This document shows positions 1 to 7,666 of a stretch of DNA of 64,000 bases, in pieces. Position numbers and translations under genes: made by a program. The DNA comes from Streptomyces hygroscopicus subsp. hygroscopicus (GTDB lineage: Bacteria > Actinomycetota > Actinomycetes > Streptomycetales > Streptomycetaceae). The stretch is taken from contig NZ_BSSM01000007.1 of the NCBI RefSeq assembly GCF_030269125.1, positions 1-64,000 on the forward strand, in the 5' to 3' direction. Below the pieces are notes generated by a model. It worked only from the letters and a program-made list of their open reading frames with translations, did not search any database and was not told where the DNA came from. How positions within the stretch are numbered: position 1 is the stretch's first letter; the number at the start of each line of letters is the position of its first letter.

Positions 1-2
1 CG

Positions 3-188
3 AGGTACTCATATGCCGACACCGGCACCGGCCTCAGCCAAGGCTACGAAGCCTCCCTCGCCCCGCCCGGGCGGATTAAGCGCCTGACCGCCGCGGGATT
101 CGACCGTGGTGACGGCTGGGGCAACACCTTCGGCCTGGGTCAACCCGACCGCGTTGTTCACGTCAGAGGCACTGACACGACGCAGTGA
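3..188 (+). CDS. 3' end of an unidentified gene (cut by window edge)
   Basis: The frame is open from the window edge for 61 codons and ends at TGA 186-188. The residue mix (including GLSQGYEASLAPPGR) reads like protein rather than shadow sequence. It ends about 30 bp before the GTG start of the next gene on the same strand, so the two could be co-transcribed. I do not recognise the family, and too little is present to infer a function. Confidence 0.4.
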   Translation, partial: RYSYADTGTGLSQGYEASLAPPGRIKRLTAAGFDRGDGWGNTFGLGQPDRVVHVRGTDTTQ

Positions 189-216
189 TTACGGGACAAG
201 TCTTAGGGTGGGGCGG

Positions 217-747
217 GTGAGTCATGGTGAAGTCGGTCAGGTGATCTTGGGCGAGGCTGTTGCGGATGCCCGCCTCGCCGCGTGGGAGTTCGACGGTGCA
301 CGGGCCTGGCTGGAGGAAGCCCGCCGACATCCCATGGAGCCGCTGGCGGCCGAGGTGTGGGTCACCGACCCTGCTTTCGAGCACGTCCTGCTGGTCAAGC
401 ACCGCGTGCGCGGATGGGTGCCGCCCGGTGGCAAGGTGGAGCCGGGCGAGGCGCCGCGTGCGGCGGCGGCACGAGAGCTGCTGGAGGAGACCGGCCTGCG
501 CACCGAGTTGCTGCCCGAGCCCGCGGCCGTGGCGGTGCGTTCCTACCGGGCCGACTGGTCTCCGACGCTGGGCCTGTCCTACGCCGCGATCGTGGGACGC
601 GACGTGCCGCTCGCCGGGGAGCAGAACCAGCCGGCGGCATGGTTCCGTCTGGATACAAGCTGGGACAGCGTCTTCCCCGAGGACCGCGAGCGGATCCGTG
701 CGCACGCTCGCCGTCTGGCAGCCGGCCGGGCGGTCGGCTCCCGCTGA
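217..747 (+). CDS. Nudix hydrolase
   Basis: A 176-residue protein with a textbook Nudix box at about residues 71-94: Gly-Gly, then Glu, ending in the metal-binding run RELLEETGL. Nudix enzymes hydrolyse nucleoside diphosphates linked to another group (NTPs, sugar nucleotides, oxidised nucleotides) in the cytoplasm. The substrate cannot be read from sequence. The GTG start at 217 is chosen because a purine-rich AGGGTGGGG lies just upstream and protein-like sequence begins there; the frame is open further upstream. It converges on the second, more diverged Nudix gene (768-1313) with about 20 bp between the stops. Confidence 0.8.
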   Translation: MSHGEVGQVILGEAVADARLAAWEFDGARAWLEEARRHPMEPLAAEVWVTDPAFEHVLLVKHRVRGWVPPGGKVEPGEAPRAAAARELLEETGLRTELLPEPAAVAVRSYRADWSPTLGLSYAAIVGRDVPLAGEQNQPAAWFRLDTSWDSVFPEDRERIRAHARRLAAGRAVGSR

Positions 748-767
748 GGTAGGCCCTTGGCTGACGT

Positions 768-1313
768 TCACAGGAGGGCCTCGATCCGGTCGAGGTCCGC
801 CGAGGGCAGGCTGACGAGCTCAAGGTCGTGCAGGAAGCGGCACCACACCGGCTCCAGGCCGGGTTCGCGCTCGAACTCCTCGCGGTCCAGGTACCCGTTG
901 GCGTGCGCGGTGGTCCGCAGCGCGTGCTGCTGCAGCTGGGCCGGGTGGATCCACCGAGGGGCGCGGACCTCCCGGGGCGATGGGCACAGCGACCCGGAAA
1001 CCTCGGCCTGGAAGATCCACCAGTGGTGGCCGACCGGACCGCTGGGCGCGCGGTGGCAGTGGTTGGGCCGCCACTGGTCCAGCAGCAGGTGCAGGTGGGT
1101 GACGGTGAGACCGACCTCTTCGGTGACTTCGTCGCGCGCGGCCTGCTCGGGGCCGCCATGCTCGTCGACGTGGCCGGCGACCGGGGCGATTCCGGCCGGA
1201 GGAATCGCCCTCTCGAACACCAGCAGGCCGCTCGGGGAGGAGATCAGTACCCCGACGCTTGCGTGGTCACAGAGGCGGGCCCCGCCGCCGGGAGCCGGGG
1301 CGGCCGGAGTCAT
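768..1313 (-). CDS. Nudix-like hydrolase, diverged box, last gene of the deazaguanine operon
   Basis: 181 residues. The Nudix signature is recognisable (GHVDEHGG, then DEVTEEVGL), with the glutamates that normally bind metal kept. Two usual positions differ: the first conserved Glu is Gly, and the Arg of the REUXEE core is Asp. That could change the substrate or weaken catalysis. The ATG at 1311-1313 overlaps the TGA of the upstream methyltransferase (ATGA), so translation is probably coupled. In this context a pyrophosphatase acting on a modified nucleotide is a reasonable guess but unproven. Confidence 0.75.
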   Translation of the reverse strand: MTPAAPAPGGGARLCDHASVGVLISSPSGLLVFERAIPPAGIAPVAGHVDEHGGPEQAARDEVTEEVGLTVTHLHLLLDQWRPNHCHRAPSGPVGHHWWIFQAEVSGSLCPSPREVRAPRWIHPAQLQQHALRTTAHANGYLDREEFEREPGLEPVWCRFLHDLELVSLPSADLDRIEALL

Positions 1314-2155
1314 GCGGCGGCCTTCGGCCGTTGGGCGACGACGACGAGCCAGCTCGTCACGGCCGGGGCATCGGGGGTGGTCATGGCGTAGGCGGTGTCG
1401 AGGATCTGCATCCGCTGGGCGTGGGTGAAGTCGCCTTCGGGCCGCGCGAAGACGGGGATGGACAGCCACGCCTTCTTCTCGGCCATGGTGCTGTGCTGGG
1501 CGGTGAGCTCTGTGCCGACGACCGTCAGTCCGGCTGCGGTCAGCTGCTCGGTGACTGTTTTCAGCGGCAGCTTCGGCGGCCTGTCCGCGTCGCGCGGCGG
1601 TGGGGTGTATCCGTGGGCCTCAGCGGCGACTTGGCGGATGAGGGCGTTCAGGGAAGGCCCGGTGCGGGTTGACAGTTCGTCGGGGTGGCGGACGCCGGCG
1701 AAGCCGCCGCCGATGTTGAAGACGAAGTGCCCGCCTGGGCGCAGGATGTGGGCGACGGCTGCGAACACTGCGGCGGTGTCGGTCTTCCAGATCGCGGAGT
1801 TGCACACCACGGCGTCGGCGCTGCTGGCGTGCAGGTGGTCGGCGAGCCGTTCGGCCGGGGAGGTGATCCAGGTCAGGCGGGCGTCGGTCAGGGTGCGGCG
1901 ACCGACACGCTGCATCGCGGCGGCGTTGTCGACAGAGACGACCCGAGCGCGGGCCGGGATCAGGTCGAGGATCGCGCGGGCGGTCGCGCCGGCGCCGCCG
2001 CACAGGTCGACCACCAGGCTGGCGTTGGCCAGATGGCCTCGGCGGGCAAGGTCGCGGCTGGTCGCGTCGTACATGGGGTGGGCGCGGGTGAAGGCGTCGT
2101 ACGCCTCGGCGTTGCTGTCCTCGTCCCAGCCGAGGATGGCGTCCTGGGGTGCCAT
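1310..2155 (-). CDS. class I SAM-dependent methyltransferase
   Basis: 281 residues with the Rossmann-type SAM site: motif I VVDLCGGAGAT at residues 48-58, an acidic residue after beta-2 (VVSVDN), and a post-motif ILRPGGHFVF strand typical of small-molecule methyltransferases. No target-recognition domain or DPPY/NPPY motif of DNA methylases is visible, so a small molecule or nucleoside acceptor is more likely than DNA. It follows the DUF2797-like gene after a gap of about 60 bp and is coupled by ATGA to the Nudix gene downstream. It may decorate the product of the deazaguanine pathway; that is inference from position. Confidence 0.75.
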   Translation of the reverse strand: MAPQDAILGWDEDSNAEAYDAFTRAHPMYDATSRDLARRGHLANASLVVDLCGGAGATARAILDLIPARARVVSVDNAAAMQRVGRRTLTDARLTWITSPAERLADHLHASSADAVVCNSAIWKTDTAAVFAAVAHILRPGGHFVFNIGGGFAGVRHPDELSTRTGPSLNALIRQVAAEAHGYTPPPRDADRPPKLPLKTVTEQLTAAGLTVVGTELTAQHSTMAEKKAWLSIPVFARPEGDFTHAQRMQILDTAYAMTTPDAPAVTSWLVVVAQRPKAAA

Positions 2156-2215
2156 GTTGCTGTGGCCTCGCTTCTCAGAGCGGCCCGGCAGTGCAGGCCG
2201 GGCGTTCGGGCAGGG

Positions 2216-3145
2216 TCAAAAGAGCGCGGACTGTACGGCGGCGGGTGGTGAGGAGAACTGTGCGCCGAGGACGATGCGTCGGCCCTTGAGGGTGCCGAGG
2301 TCGAGCAGGTAGGGCAGTTGTTCACCGTCGCCGTCGAGGGTGGCGAGGACCTGGGAGCCGAGGCAGGAGAGCACCGTCAGCCCGTGCTCACCGGAGCGTG
2401 GGTCGTGCGGGTACAAGGCGCGCCCGGTCTTCGGCGTCCGCAGCAGGTCGCCTTCGCCGGGCGGCGTCCACGGCTCCGGTGTGGCCGGGACGTTCAGGCC
2501 GCTCAGGGCCGCGGTGGCGCGGTCGAGGTGCTGATGGTGGGCGGCACCGGCCGGGGCGAGGTCGCGCAGCTCGGCCAGGGCCGTCAGCTTGGCCGCGGCT
2601 CGCACGGTCTGCGTCAGGCCGAGGTGGCGGGTGAGGGCATCCTCCACGAACCGCACGGCGCGGCCGTCAGCACTCCGGGCGAGGTAGGTAGCGATCAGGG
2701 CACCCTGTTCGTCGAGGCGGGAGCGCTTACGGGGTTCGGCCGCGGTGCCGATCTTGGTGGTGCCGTCGGCGAACGTCGCCAGGTACAGCCAGTGCGGCTG
2801 GGCCATGTACGCCGCCAGGGCGTCGGGAACATGCCCGCCGGAGTGGAACCGGTGGGCGAAGCGGAAGTCGTCCCGCCCGGCGCAGGCCGGGCACTGTCCG
2901 CCGGCCTCGGCCGGGGCCCGGTCAGGGCAGGCGACCGCCTCGACGCGGACGCGGTCGGCGAACCGGTACCGGCCGGTGCACCACCGGCCGGTACCGCTCA
3001 CCTGGTAACTCAGGCGCCTGCCCATGACCGGGGCATAGACGAGTGGTCCGCCGGTCACGGGGGCGAGCAGAAGAAGGGGGTCTGCGCTCGCCCAGGTGAT
3101 GCCGTGACAGACGTATGTCCCGCTGGCGGGCAGGGCCTGGTCCAT
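2216..3145 (-). CDS. DUF2797 / GIY-YIG-like zinc protein
   Basis: 309 residues. A central segment (about 119-170) has the pattern YLATFADGTTKIG, then arginines in PRKRSR and a Glu in VRFVEDAL, which matches the GIY-YIG fold as seen in DUF2797 proteins. Upstream cysteines at about 56, 73, 85 and 88 (the last pair CPAC) suggest a zinc ribbon. GIY-YIG folds are often nucleases, but DUF2797 proteins have no established function that I know of. The start is supported by AAGGAAC before the ATG. It lies between the kinase-like and methyltransferase genes of the deazaguanine operon, where a nucleic-acid role would fit. Confidence 0.6.
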   Translation of the reverse strand: MDQALPASGTYVCHGITWASADPLLLLAPVTGGPLVYAPVMGRRLSYQVSGTGRWCTGRYRFADRVRVEAVACPDRAPAEAGGQCPACAGRDDFRFAHRFHSGGHVPDALAAYMAQPHWLYLATFADGTTKIGTAAEPRKRSRLDEQGALIATYLARSADGRAVRFVEDALTRHLGLTQTVRAAAKLTALAELRDLAPAGAAHHQHLDRATAALSGLNVPATPEPWTPPGEGDLLRTPKTGRALYPHDPRSGEHGLTVLSCLGSQVLATLDGDGEQLPYLLDLGTLKGRRIVLGAQFSSPPAAVQSALF

Positions 3146-3181
3146 GGTGCGTTCCTTGTCGATCGGGGAGGGAGGGCCGGT

Positions 3182-3874
3182 TTAGACGGTCAGGCGCAGA
3201 CGGTCGGTCAGGGCAGCGGCGGCGGCCTTGAAGACCTGGTCGCGGTCCAACTGGGCGACGTCCAGCGTCAGCCAGGCGCCGCGCTCCGCCTGTTCGCGCA
3301 TCTGGTCCAGGACGGTGTCCTGGTAGCGGATGAAGTCCTCGTCACCGCCGCCGGCGTGGCCGGCCTCCAGGGAAGTGAACGAGCCTTTGCGGACGAGAGC
3401 CTCGCGGGCACCGATGTTCAGGAAGAACACCAGGTCCGGCTTTGTGAGATGCGCGAAGACCTGCTCGCACAGGCGGGGGGAGACCTCGGGGTTGACCGCG
3501 TACCGAGCGAGGATCTTGTGGTGCGCGTTGTCGAGGATCACGTGGGTTCCCGCGGCGAGGGCCGGCTGGATGACGAGCCGGTCCTGCAGGGTGTACCAGG
3601 AGGCCAGGGCAAGCAGCCAGTAGTGGTCGCCGCATGCCTGGGCGACGCCGGCGTCGCGCCGGTAGACCAGCTCGTTGAGGCGGTCGAGGTAGGCGGACAG
3701 CTCCGGGTCCCGGCGGACGTCGGTGCTGTGCTTGCCGATGAGGACTGCCGTGTGGCCGGCGTCGTTGAGGGCCTGGTGCAGGCGGGCGGCGAGGGTGGAC
3801 TTGCCGGCCCCGTCACCACCGAAGAAGGTGATCAGCTTCCCGGCTGCGGTGGTGGTCGGCGCGTTCGCCGTCAT
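3182..3874 (-). CDS. thymidylate-kinase-like P-loop nucleotide kinase
   Basis: 230 residues with Walker A GGDGAGKST at residues 19-27 after a hydrophobic strand, and the general layout of deoxynucleoside-monophosphate kinases. The usual thymidylate kinase DRY/S core and LID are not obvious, and the fit to true Tmk is weak, so the natural substrate may be a different nucleotide. The ATG overlaps the stop of the phosphorylase-like gene (ATGA). Its company suggests phosphorylation of a modified nucleotide; this is inferred from context only. Confidence 0.65.
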   Translation of the reverse strand: MTANAPTTTAAGKLITFFGGDGAGKSTLAARLHQALNDAGHTAVLIGKHSTDVRRDPELSAYLDRLNELVYRRDAGVAQACGDHYWLLALASWYTLQDRLVIQPALAAGTHVILDNAHHKILARYAVNPEVSPRLCEQVFAHLTKPDLVFFLNIGAREALVRKGSFTSLEAGHAGGGDEDFIRYQDTVLDQMREQAERGAWLTLDVAQLDRDQVFKAAAAALTDRLRLTV

Positions 3875-4950
3875 CGGGATTCTCCCAAGGGGTGGGTCGG
3901 GCTGGCGGTCAGGCGGCCGGTGATGATGGTGCGGATGCGGTCCACCAGGACGGCGCGCTGGCGCAGGACGTCGCTGTGACGCTCATTGGACAGGTCGGCG
4001 GGATAGTGCGTGGCGAGGTTGTTGGAAATGACGTGGAGGTAACCGAATCTGATCCCCGCCTGGCGCGCCGCCGCCCCCATGGGGCCGATCTCCGGGTCGA
4101 CGAAGGCGTACGAGGCGGTGTGCTGGGCCAGCCAGTCGCGGTTCTCCAGCAGGATCGACGGGGAGGACACGTGCAGGCCGCTGCGCACCCCATCGTGGGC
4201 GGCGGCGTAGTCGCCGAAGAAGTCGTCCCAGCTCACCATCGCCCCGCGTACCAGGCTGGTGTTGCCGGTCGCCAGCCAGGCGTTCGGTTCGACGTCGGGG
4301 GTCAGCGAGCCGACCTTGCCGACGTAGACGACGTCGCCTGCGCCGAGTTCGGCAAGGCGCGTGACGACCCGTCCGGCCACGTCTCCCCAGATGCTGTGGA
4401 GGAACCCGAGGTAGACCACGCGACGGCCGGCGACGTCGAGGCGCTGCCAGGCGTAGCCGGGTCCGCGGGTCCACACTCCGTTCTCGGGAGCGAGGTACTG
4501 AAGGCCCCAGCCGACGATCACCAGGTCGCCGTCCAGTTCCAGGTCGAGCGCATCGAGCGCCGTTCGGCACTCCTCCTGCTCGGGCGGCTGATAGGTGACG
4601 GTATCGGCGGGACGGCCGGTCATGGCCAGGTACGTGGCGATGATCAGGGCGTAGTGCTGGACGTAGTCGGCTCCGGGGAACGCCTTGACGATGAGGTCAC
4701 GGCCGTGGATCTCTGCGGTGGGCCGTTCGATGTTGAACAGCTTCCCGGTCTTCTCGTACCGGGAGATCACCGTCGTGCGGTCGTAGCCGCCGATGACGCG
4801 GATGCTGTCCCAGTCCTGGTCCTGGATGAGGTGGTGGACCTTGATCTCCAGGTAGCGCAGCAGCCTCGCGTGGGTCATAGTGTGCCCGGCCGGCTCGATC
4901 GGGGCGGCGCGCAGGAGTCCGGGGGTCGGGTCGGCGAGTAAGGGCGTCAT
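3871..4950 (-). CDS. nucleoside-phosphorylase-superfamily protein
   Basis: 359 residues. The C-terminal two thirds show features of the PNP/MTA-SAH nucleosidase superfamily: a GKVGSL turn at about 211-216, TGNTSLVRG, and a VDPEIGPMGAAA segment at about 284-295 in the place of the family's acidic ribose-binding motif. The N-terminal 120 residues are extra relative to minimal phosphorylases. The predicted reaction is making or breaking an N-glycosidic bond. Start and stop are coupled by ATGA overlaps to the TGT-like gene and the kinase. It could release or attach a 7-deazaguanine base; distance from known enzymes makes this tentative. Confidence 0.6.
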   Translation of the reverse strand: MTPLLADPTPGLLRAAPIEPAGHTMTHARLLRYLEIKVHHLIQDQDWDSIRVIGGYDRTTVISRYEKTGKLFNIERPTAEIHGRDLIVKAFPGADYVQHYALIIATYLAMTGRPADTVTYQPPEQEECRTALDALDLELDGDLVIVGWGLQYLAPENGVWTRGPGYAWQRLDVAGRRVVYLGFLHSIWGDVAGRVVTRLAELGAGDVVYVGKVGSLTPDVEPNAWLATGNTSLVRGAMVSWDDFFGDYAAAHDGVRSGLHVSSPSILLENRDWLAQHTASYAFVDPEIGPMGAAARQAGIRFGYLHVISNNLATHYPADLSNERHSDVLRQRAVLVDRIRTIITGRLTASPTHPLGESR

Positions 4951-5774
4951 CGGTGCTCCTCGGCGATCGTCACGGTGCTGCCGGCCGCCGCGCGAACGAC
5001 GGAGATGTTCTTCCGGATGAGGTCGAACCGGTCTTCGGGGATCGGGCCGAGCTTCTCGATGCGGGGCGTGGAGGGCTTCTCGTACGGCCCTTCGGGCAGC
5101 AGGGCGACACCCATCGCGCCGAGGATGACCGGGGCTGCGCCGTCCACGGAGGAGATCCACTCGTGCTCGCGCTGCTCGATCAGCTCCAGGTGCCCGGTCC
5201 GGCCCAGACCGAGCAGCCGGTAGATGAGCAGATCGTCGACCAGGCCGCGATCCTGCAGGTAGGCGGTCGCCAACCAGCGGGTGCGGCACAGTTGCTCGTC
5301 GGGATCCGGTCGACGCGAGGCCGGCAGGGCGATGGCCCCGGCCCAGCCGCTGGTCACGAAGGCGTCGTAGGTGCGCAGCCACTCGTCGTCGTCCGCGGCG
5401 TGCAGGACCGCGCACAGCCGGAATGCGTCGCCGGACAGCTTCCGGATCTCTCGCGCGGCCTTCTCGCTCGCCTTCAAGGTCGCGGTCCCGTCCCGCATGA
5501 CGTCCGGCAGGATGATCTCCCTCGCGGACACCGCCAGCGCGGCTTCGACGAGGCTTTCCGCCGGCAGGGCGTAGCCGAGGTCGAAGAGCCCGTTGTCGAT
5601 GATGATCTCGGCGCCGCGCTCGGCCTCGTGAGCGAAGAAGGCCCGGTAGCTCTCGTCGGACAGCACGTGCTGGGCGGCCACGTGGTGGACGCGGGCCGGC
5701 TCCTGGGCGACGAAGTTCTTCAGGTAGGCAGGCGGAGCGATGACGGAGAAGTCGATGCCCGCGGTGGTGATCAC
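4947..5774 (-). CDS. compact tRNA-guanine transglycosylase / DpdA-like protein
   Basis: 275 residues starting at a GTG inside the GTGA overlap with folE, preceded by GGGGGG. Three aspartates fall where the TGT family has its general base, base-binding and nucleophilic Asp: D60 in IIIDNGLFD, D91 in ILPDVM and D211 in SVDGAAP. LLGLGRTGHL at about 187-196 matches the conserved TGT segment before the nucleophile. The C-terminal zinc cluster of bacterial TGT is absent and the protein is about 100 residues shorter, as in DpdA-type DNA-base exchangers of phage and genomic islands. It likely swaps guanine for a 7-deazaguanine in DNA or RNA, consistent with FolE, QueD and QueE in the same operon. Confidence 0.65.
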   Translation of the reverse strand: MITTAGIDFSVIAPPAYLKNFVAQEPARVHHVAAQHVLSDESYRAFFAHEAERGAEIIIDNGLFDLGYALPAESLVEAALAVSAREIILPDVMRDGTATLKASEKAAREIRKLSGDAFRLCAVLHAADDDEWLRTYDAFVTSGWAGAIALPASRRPDPDEQLCRTRWLATAYLQDRGLVDDLLIYRLLGLGRTGHLELIEQREHEWISSVDGAAPVILGAMGVALLPEGPYEKPSTPRIEKLGPIPEDRFDLIRKNISVVRAAAGSTVTIAEEHR

Positions 5775-6400
5775 GACGCCCCCCACAGGCCGGTGGTGAG
5801 GGTGAGGAACTGCTGGGAAAGGACAGGGTCGGTGCCGAAGCGCCCGCCCGAGTGCACCGTGGTGGTGCGAGCCTCCTCCATCCGTACGCCCCGCATGCTC
5901 ATGCACAGGTGCACGCCGCGCACGGCGACGGCGATGTTCTCGTGTCCGATCACGCCGTTGAGGTATTCGGCGACCTGGCGGGTGAAGCGTTCCTGGACCT
6001 GCAGTCGGCCGGCGAAGTGCTGGGCGATCCGCCCGAACTTCGACAGGCCCACCACCTCGCCATCCGGCACGTATCCAGCCGTGACCTGCAAGTTCATGGG
6101 CAGCATGTGGTGCTCGCAGAGCGACCACACGCTCATGCCGCCCACGATGACCAGCTGACCACCCAGCTGGGACTCGGTGAAGCAGGTGGCCGTTTCGGCG
6201 CCGTCCGGGGACAGGAAGGCTCTCCACCAGGCCGCGACGCGGTCCGGGGTGCCGGTCAGCCCCTCGCGGGCGGGGTTCTCGCCCAGCTCGACCAAGAGCT
6301 GGTGGATCAGGCCGGCGACCCGGCCGGTGTCGATGACCGCAGTGGGCCCGGCGACGGCAGCCGTCGGCGCCGCCGCAGGGCTGGCGATAGAGGTCGTCAT
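5771..6400 (-). CDS. folE: GTP cyclohydrolase I
   Basis: 209 residues converting GTP to 7,8-dihydroneopterin triphosphate, the first step of both folate and 7-deazaguanine synthesis. The zinc site is intact: Cys95 and His98 in LCEHHMLP and Cys166 in LCMSMRG. GLSKFGRI and the C-terminal MRGV segment are also present. The N-terminal 20 residues are Ala/Pro-rich. It lies 56 bp after queE and overlaps the TGT-like gene by GTGA, so its role here is almost certainly 7-deazaguanine supply rather than folate. A second housekeeping folE is expected elsewhere in the genome. Confidence 0.93.
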   Translation of the reverse strand: MTTSIASPAAAPTAAVAGPTAVIDTGRVAGLIHQLLVELGENPAREGLTGTPDRVAAWWRAFLSPDGAETATCFTESQLGGQLVIVGGMSVWSLCEHHMLPMNLQVTAGYVPDGEVVGLSKFGRIAQHFAGRLQVQERFTRQVAEYLNGVIGHENIAVAVRGVHLCMSMRGVRMEEARTTTVHSGGRFGTDPVLSQQFLTLTTGLWGAS

Positions 6401-6456
6401 GGGCGTCTCTCGTTTCCGGGGACTGGGGAACGGATGGGGCGTGGAGTCGCGTGCGG

Positions 6457-7200
6457 TCAGCGGCCTCTGGCGTCCGCGAAGGCCAACACGTGAAGGCGGG
6501 TGGTGAAGTGCCAGTGCCGGGCCGCGACCCCGTCCGCGAGGACCCGGGTAGTCGCGGTGATCACCTCGGGGGTGGTGCCCTCCGGCATCACCCACACCGG
6601 CGCGAGCCGGTGGGCGTCGGCCAGCTCGGCGATCCGGTCGAGGTCGTCCACCGTGGAAGCGACGAACTTGAACGCCGCCCGCCCGGAGGCCACAAACGCC
6701 TCCAGCGCGGCTGGCACGATGCTCTTGGTCTCCTTCACGCCGAAGCTGGCAAGCTTGGGCGAGACGTTGAACCGGACCCCGTCGGCCACCAGCTCGGGAG
6801 TGGGCGCGATGGTGCCGTTCGTCTCGAACTCGATCCGCTTGCCGGCTGCTATCAGTCCCCGGACGAGAGGCACCAGTCGCGCCTGCTGGATCAACGGCTC
6901 GCCGCCGGTGATCACGACCAGCTCGACCGGTGAAGACGTGGCCCAGGCCACCAGGCCCGCGACGGATTGCCTCGTCGACTCCTCGTGCGGGTCGAAACGA
7001 GACCAGTCCCAGGTGTACTTCGTGTCGCATCTCGTGCAAGTGAGGTTGCACCGGGACAGGCGGATGAACAGGGCCGGGTGTCCGCAGCTTGGGCCCTCGC
7101 CCTGAAACGTCGGCACCTCGGTACCGAAGCACTCCGCGACGATCAGGGATTCGCCTTCGGCAGCTTCCGGTTCGAGGTTGAGCGGCTTGGTTGTTGTCAT
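6457..7200 (-). CDS. queE: 7-carboxy-7-deazaguanine synthase (QueE)
   Basis: 247 residues, a radical-SAM enzyme. The cluster motif is Cys51, Cys55 and Cys58 in CNLTCTRCDTKYTW, followed by the GGEPL glycine-rich SAM segment, both as in QueE. It converts 6-carboxy-5,6,7,8-tetrahydropterin to CDG. The ATG overlaps the stop of queD (ATGA). No QueC-like ATP-dependent amidotransferase follows, so the pathway as encoded stops at CDG unless QueC is supplied from elsewhere. Confidence 0.9.
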   Translation of the reverse strand: MTTTKPLNLEPEAAEGESLIVAECFGTEVPTFQGEGPSCGHPALFIRLSRCNLTCTRCDTKYTWDWSRFDPHEESTRQSVAGLVAWATSSPVELVVITGGEPLIQQARLVPLVRGLIAAGKRIEFETNGTIAPTPELVADGVRFNVSPKLASFGVKETKSIVPAALEAFVASGRAAFKFVASTVDDLDRIAELADAHRLAPVWVMPEGTTPEVITATTRVLADGVAARHWHFTTRLHVLAFADARGR

Positions 7201-7607
7201 TGGCCCACCACATCGAAGCGGGCCCAGCTGCTTGCGGTCTCGCGGACTAGGACGGCGACAAGGCGGCCGGGGATCTCCGACTGGAGGTTTTGAACGAACC
7301 AGCCAGCCAGGAACTGCGCCAGGCGCTCCGAGGTGGGCTCGAAGGGCAGGATCTCGTGCAGGTTGTGGTGGTCGAGCTCGGTGTCCAGGAACGACTTGAA
7401 CGGGGCGAGCGCACCGAAGTCCGTGACAAAGCCGGGATCCTCCAGCGCGGATGCAGTGAGGATGACCTCAACCTCGTAGCTGTGCCCGTGCTGGCGGGAG
7501 CACTTGTGCTCATGCGGCAGCCGGGGAAGCCGATGGCCAGCCTCGAAGGCGAACTTCTTACCGATGGTGAAGTTGCCGGGCGGTAGTGGAACAGCAGTGA
7601 AGCCCAT
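7197..7607 (-). CDS. queD: 6-carboxy-tetrahydropterin synthase (QueD)
   Basis: 136 residues, the family's normal length. Zinc ligands His25 (FEAGH) and His40/His42 (QHGH), catalytic Cys36 in HKCSRQ and the LDHHNLHE active-site segment are all present. It turns dihydroneopterin triphosphate into 6-carboxytetrahydropterin. The ATG at 7605-7607 is chosen for its GGAGAA ribosome site; the longer frame upstream has no family similarity. This is the first gene of the deazaguanine operon as read here, 59 bp after the broken DUF6082-like gene. Confidence 0.9.
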   Translation of the reverse strand: MGFTAVPLPPGNFTIGKKFAFEAGHRLPRLPHEHKCSRQHGHSYEVEVILTASALEDPGFVTDFGALAPFKSFLDTELDHHNLHEILPFEPTSERLAQFLAGWFVQNLQSEIPGRLVAVLVRETASSWARFDVVGQ

Positions 7608-7666
7608 TCGATTTCTCCGAGAGGTGAGGGTGTGGCTGATTCGGGCGGGGTGGGGCAGCCGCCTCT

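Noticed and set aside
768..7607. Queuosine pathway for tRNA
   Set aside because: QueC, QueF, QueA and a zinc-type TGT are absent, and the co-operonic genes are not queuosine genes.
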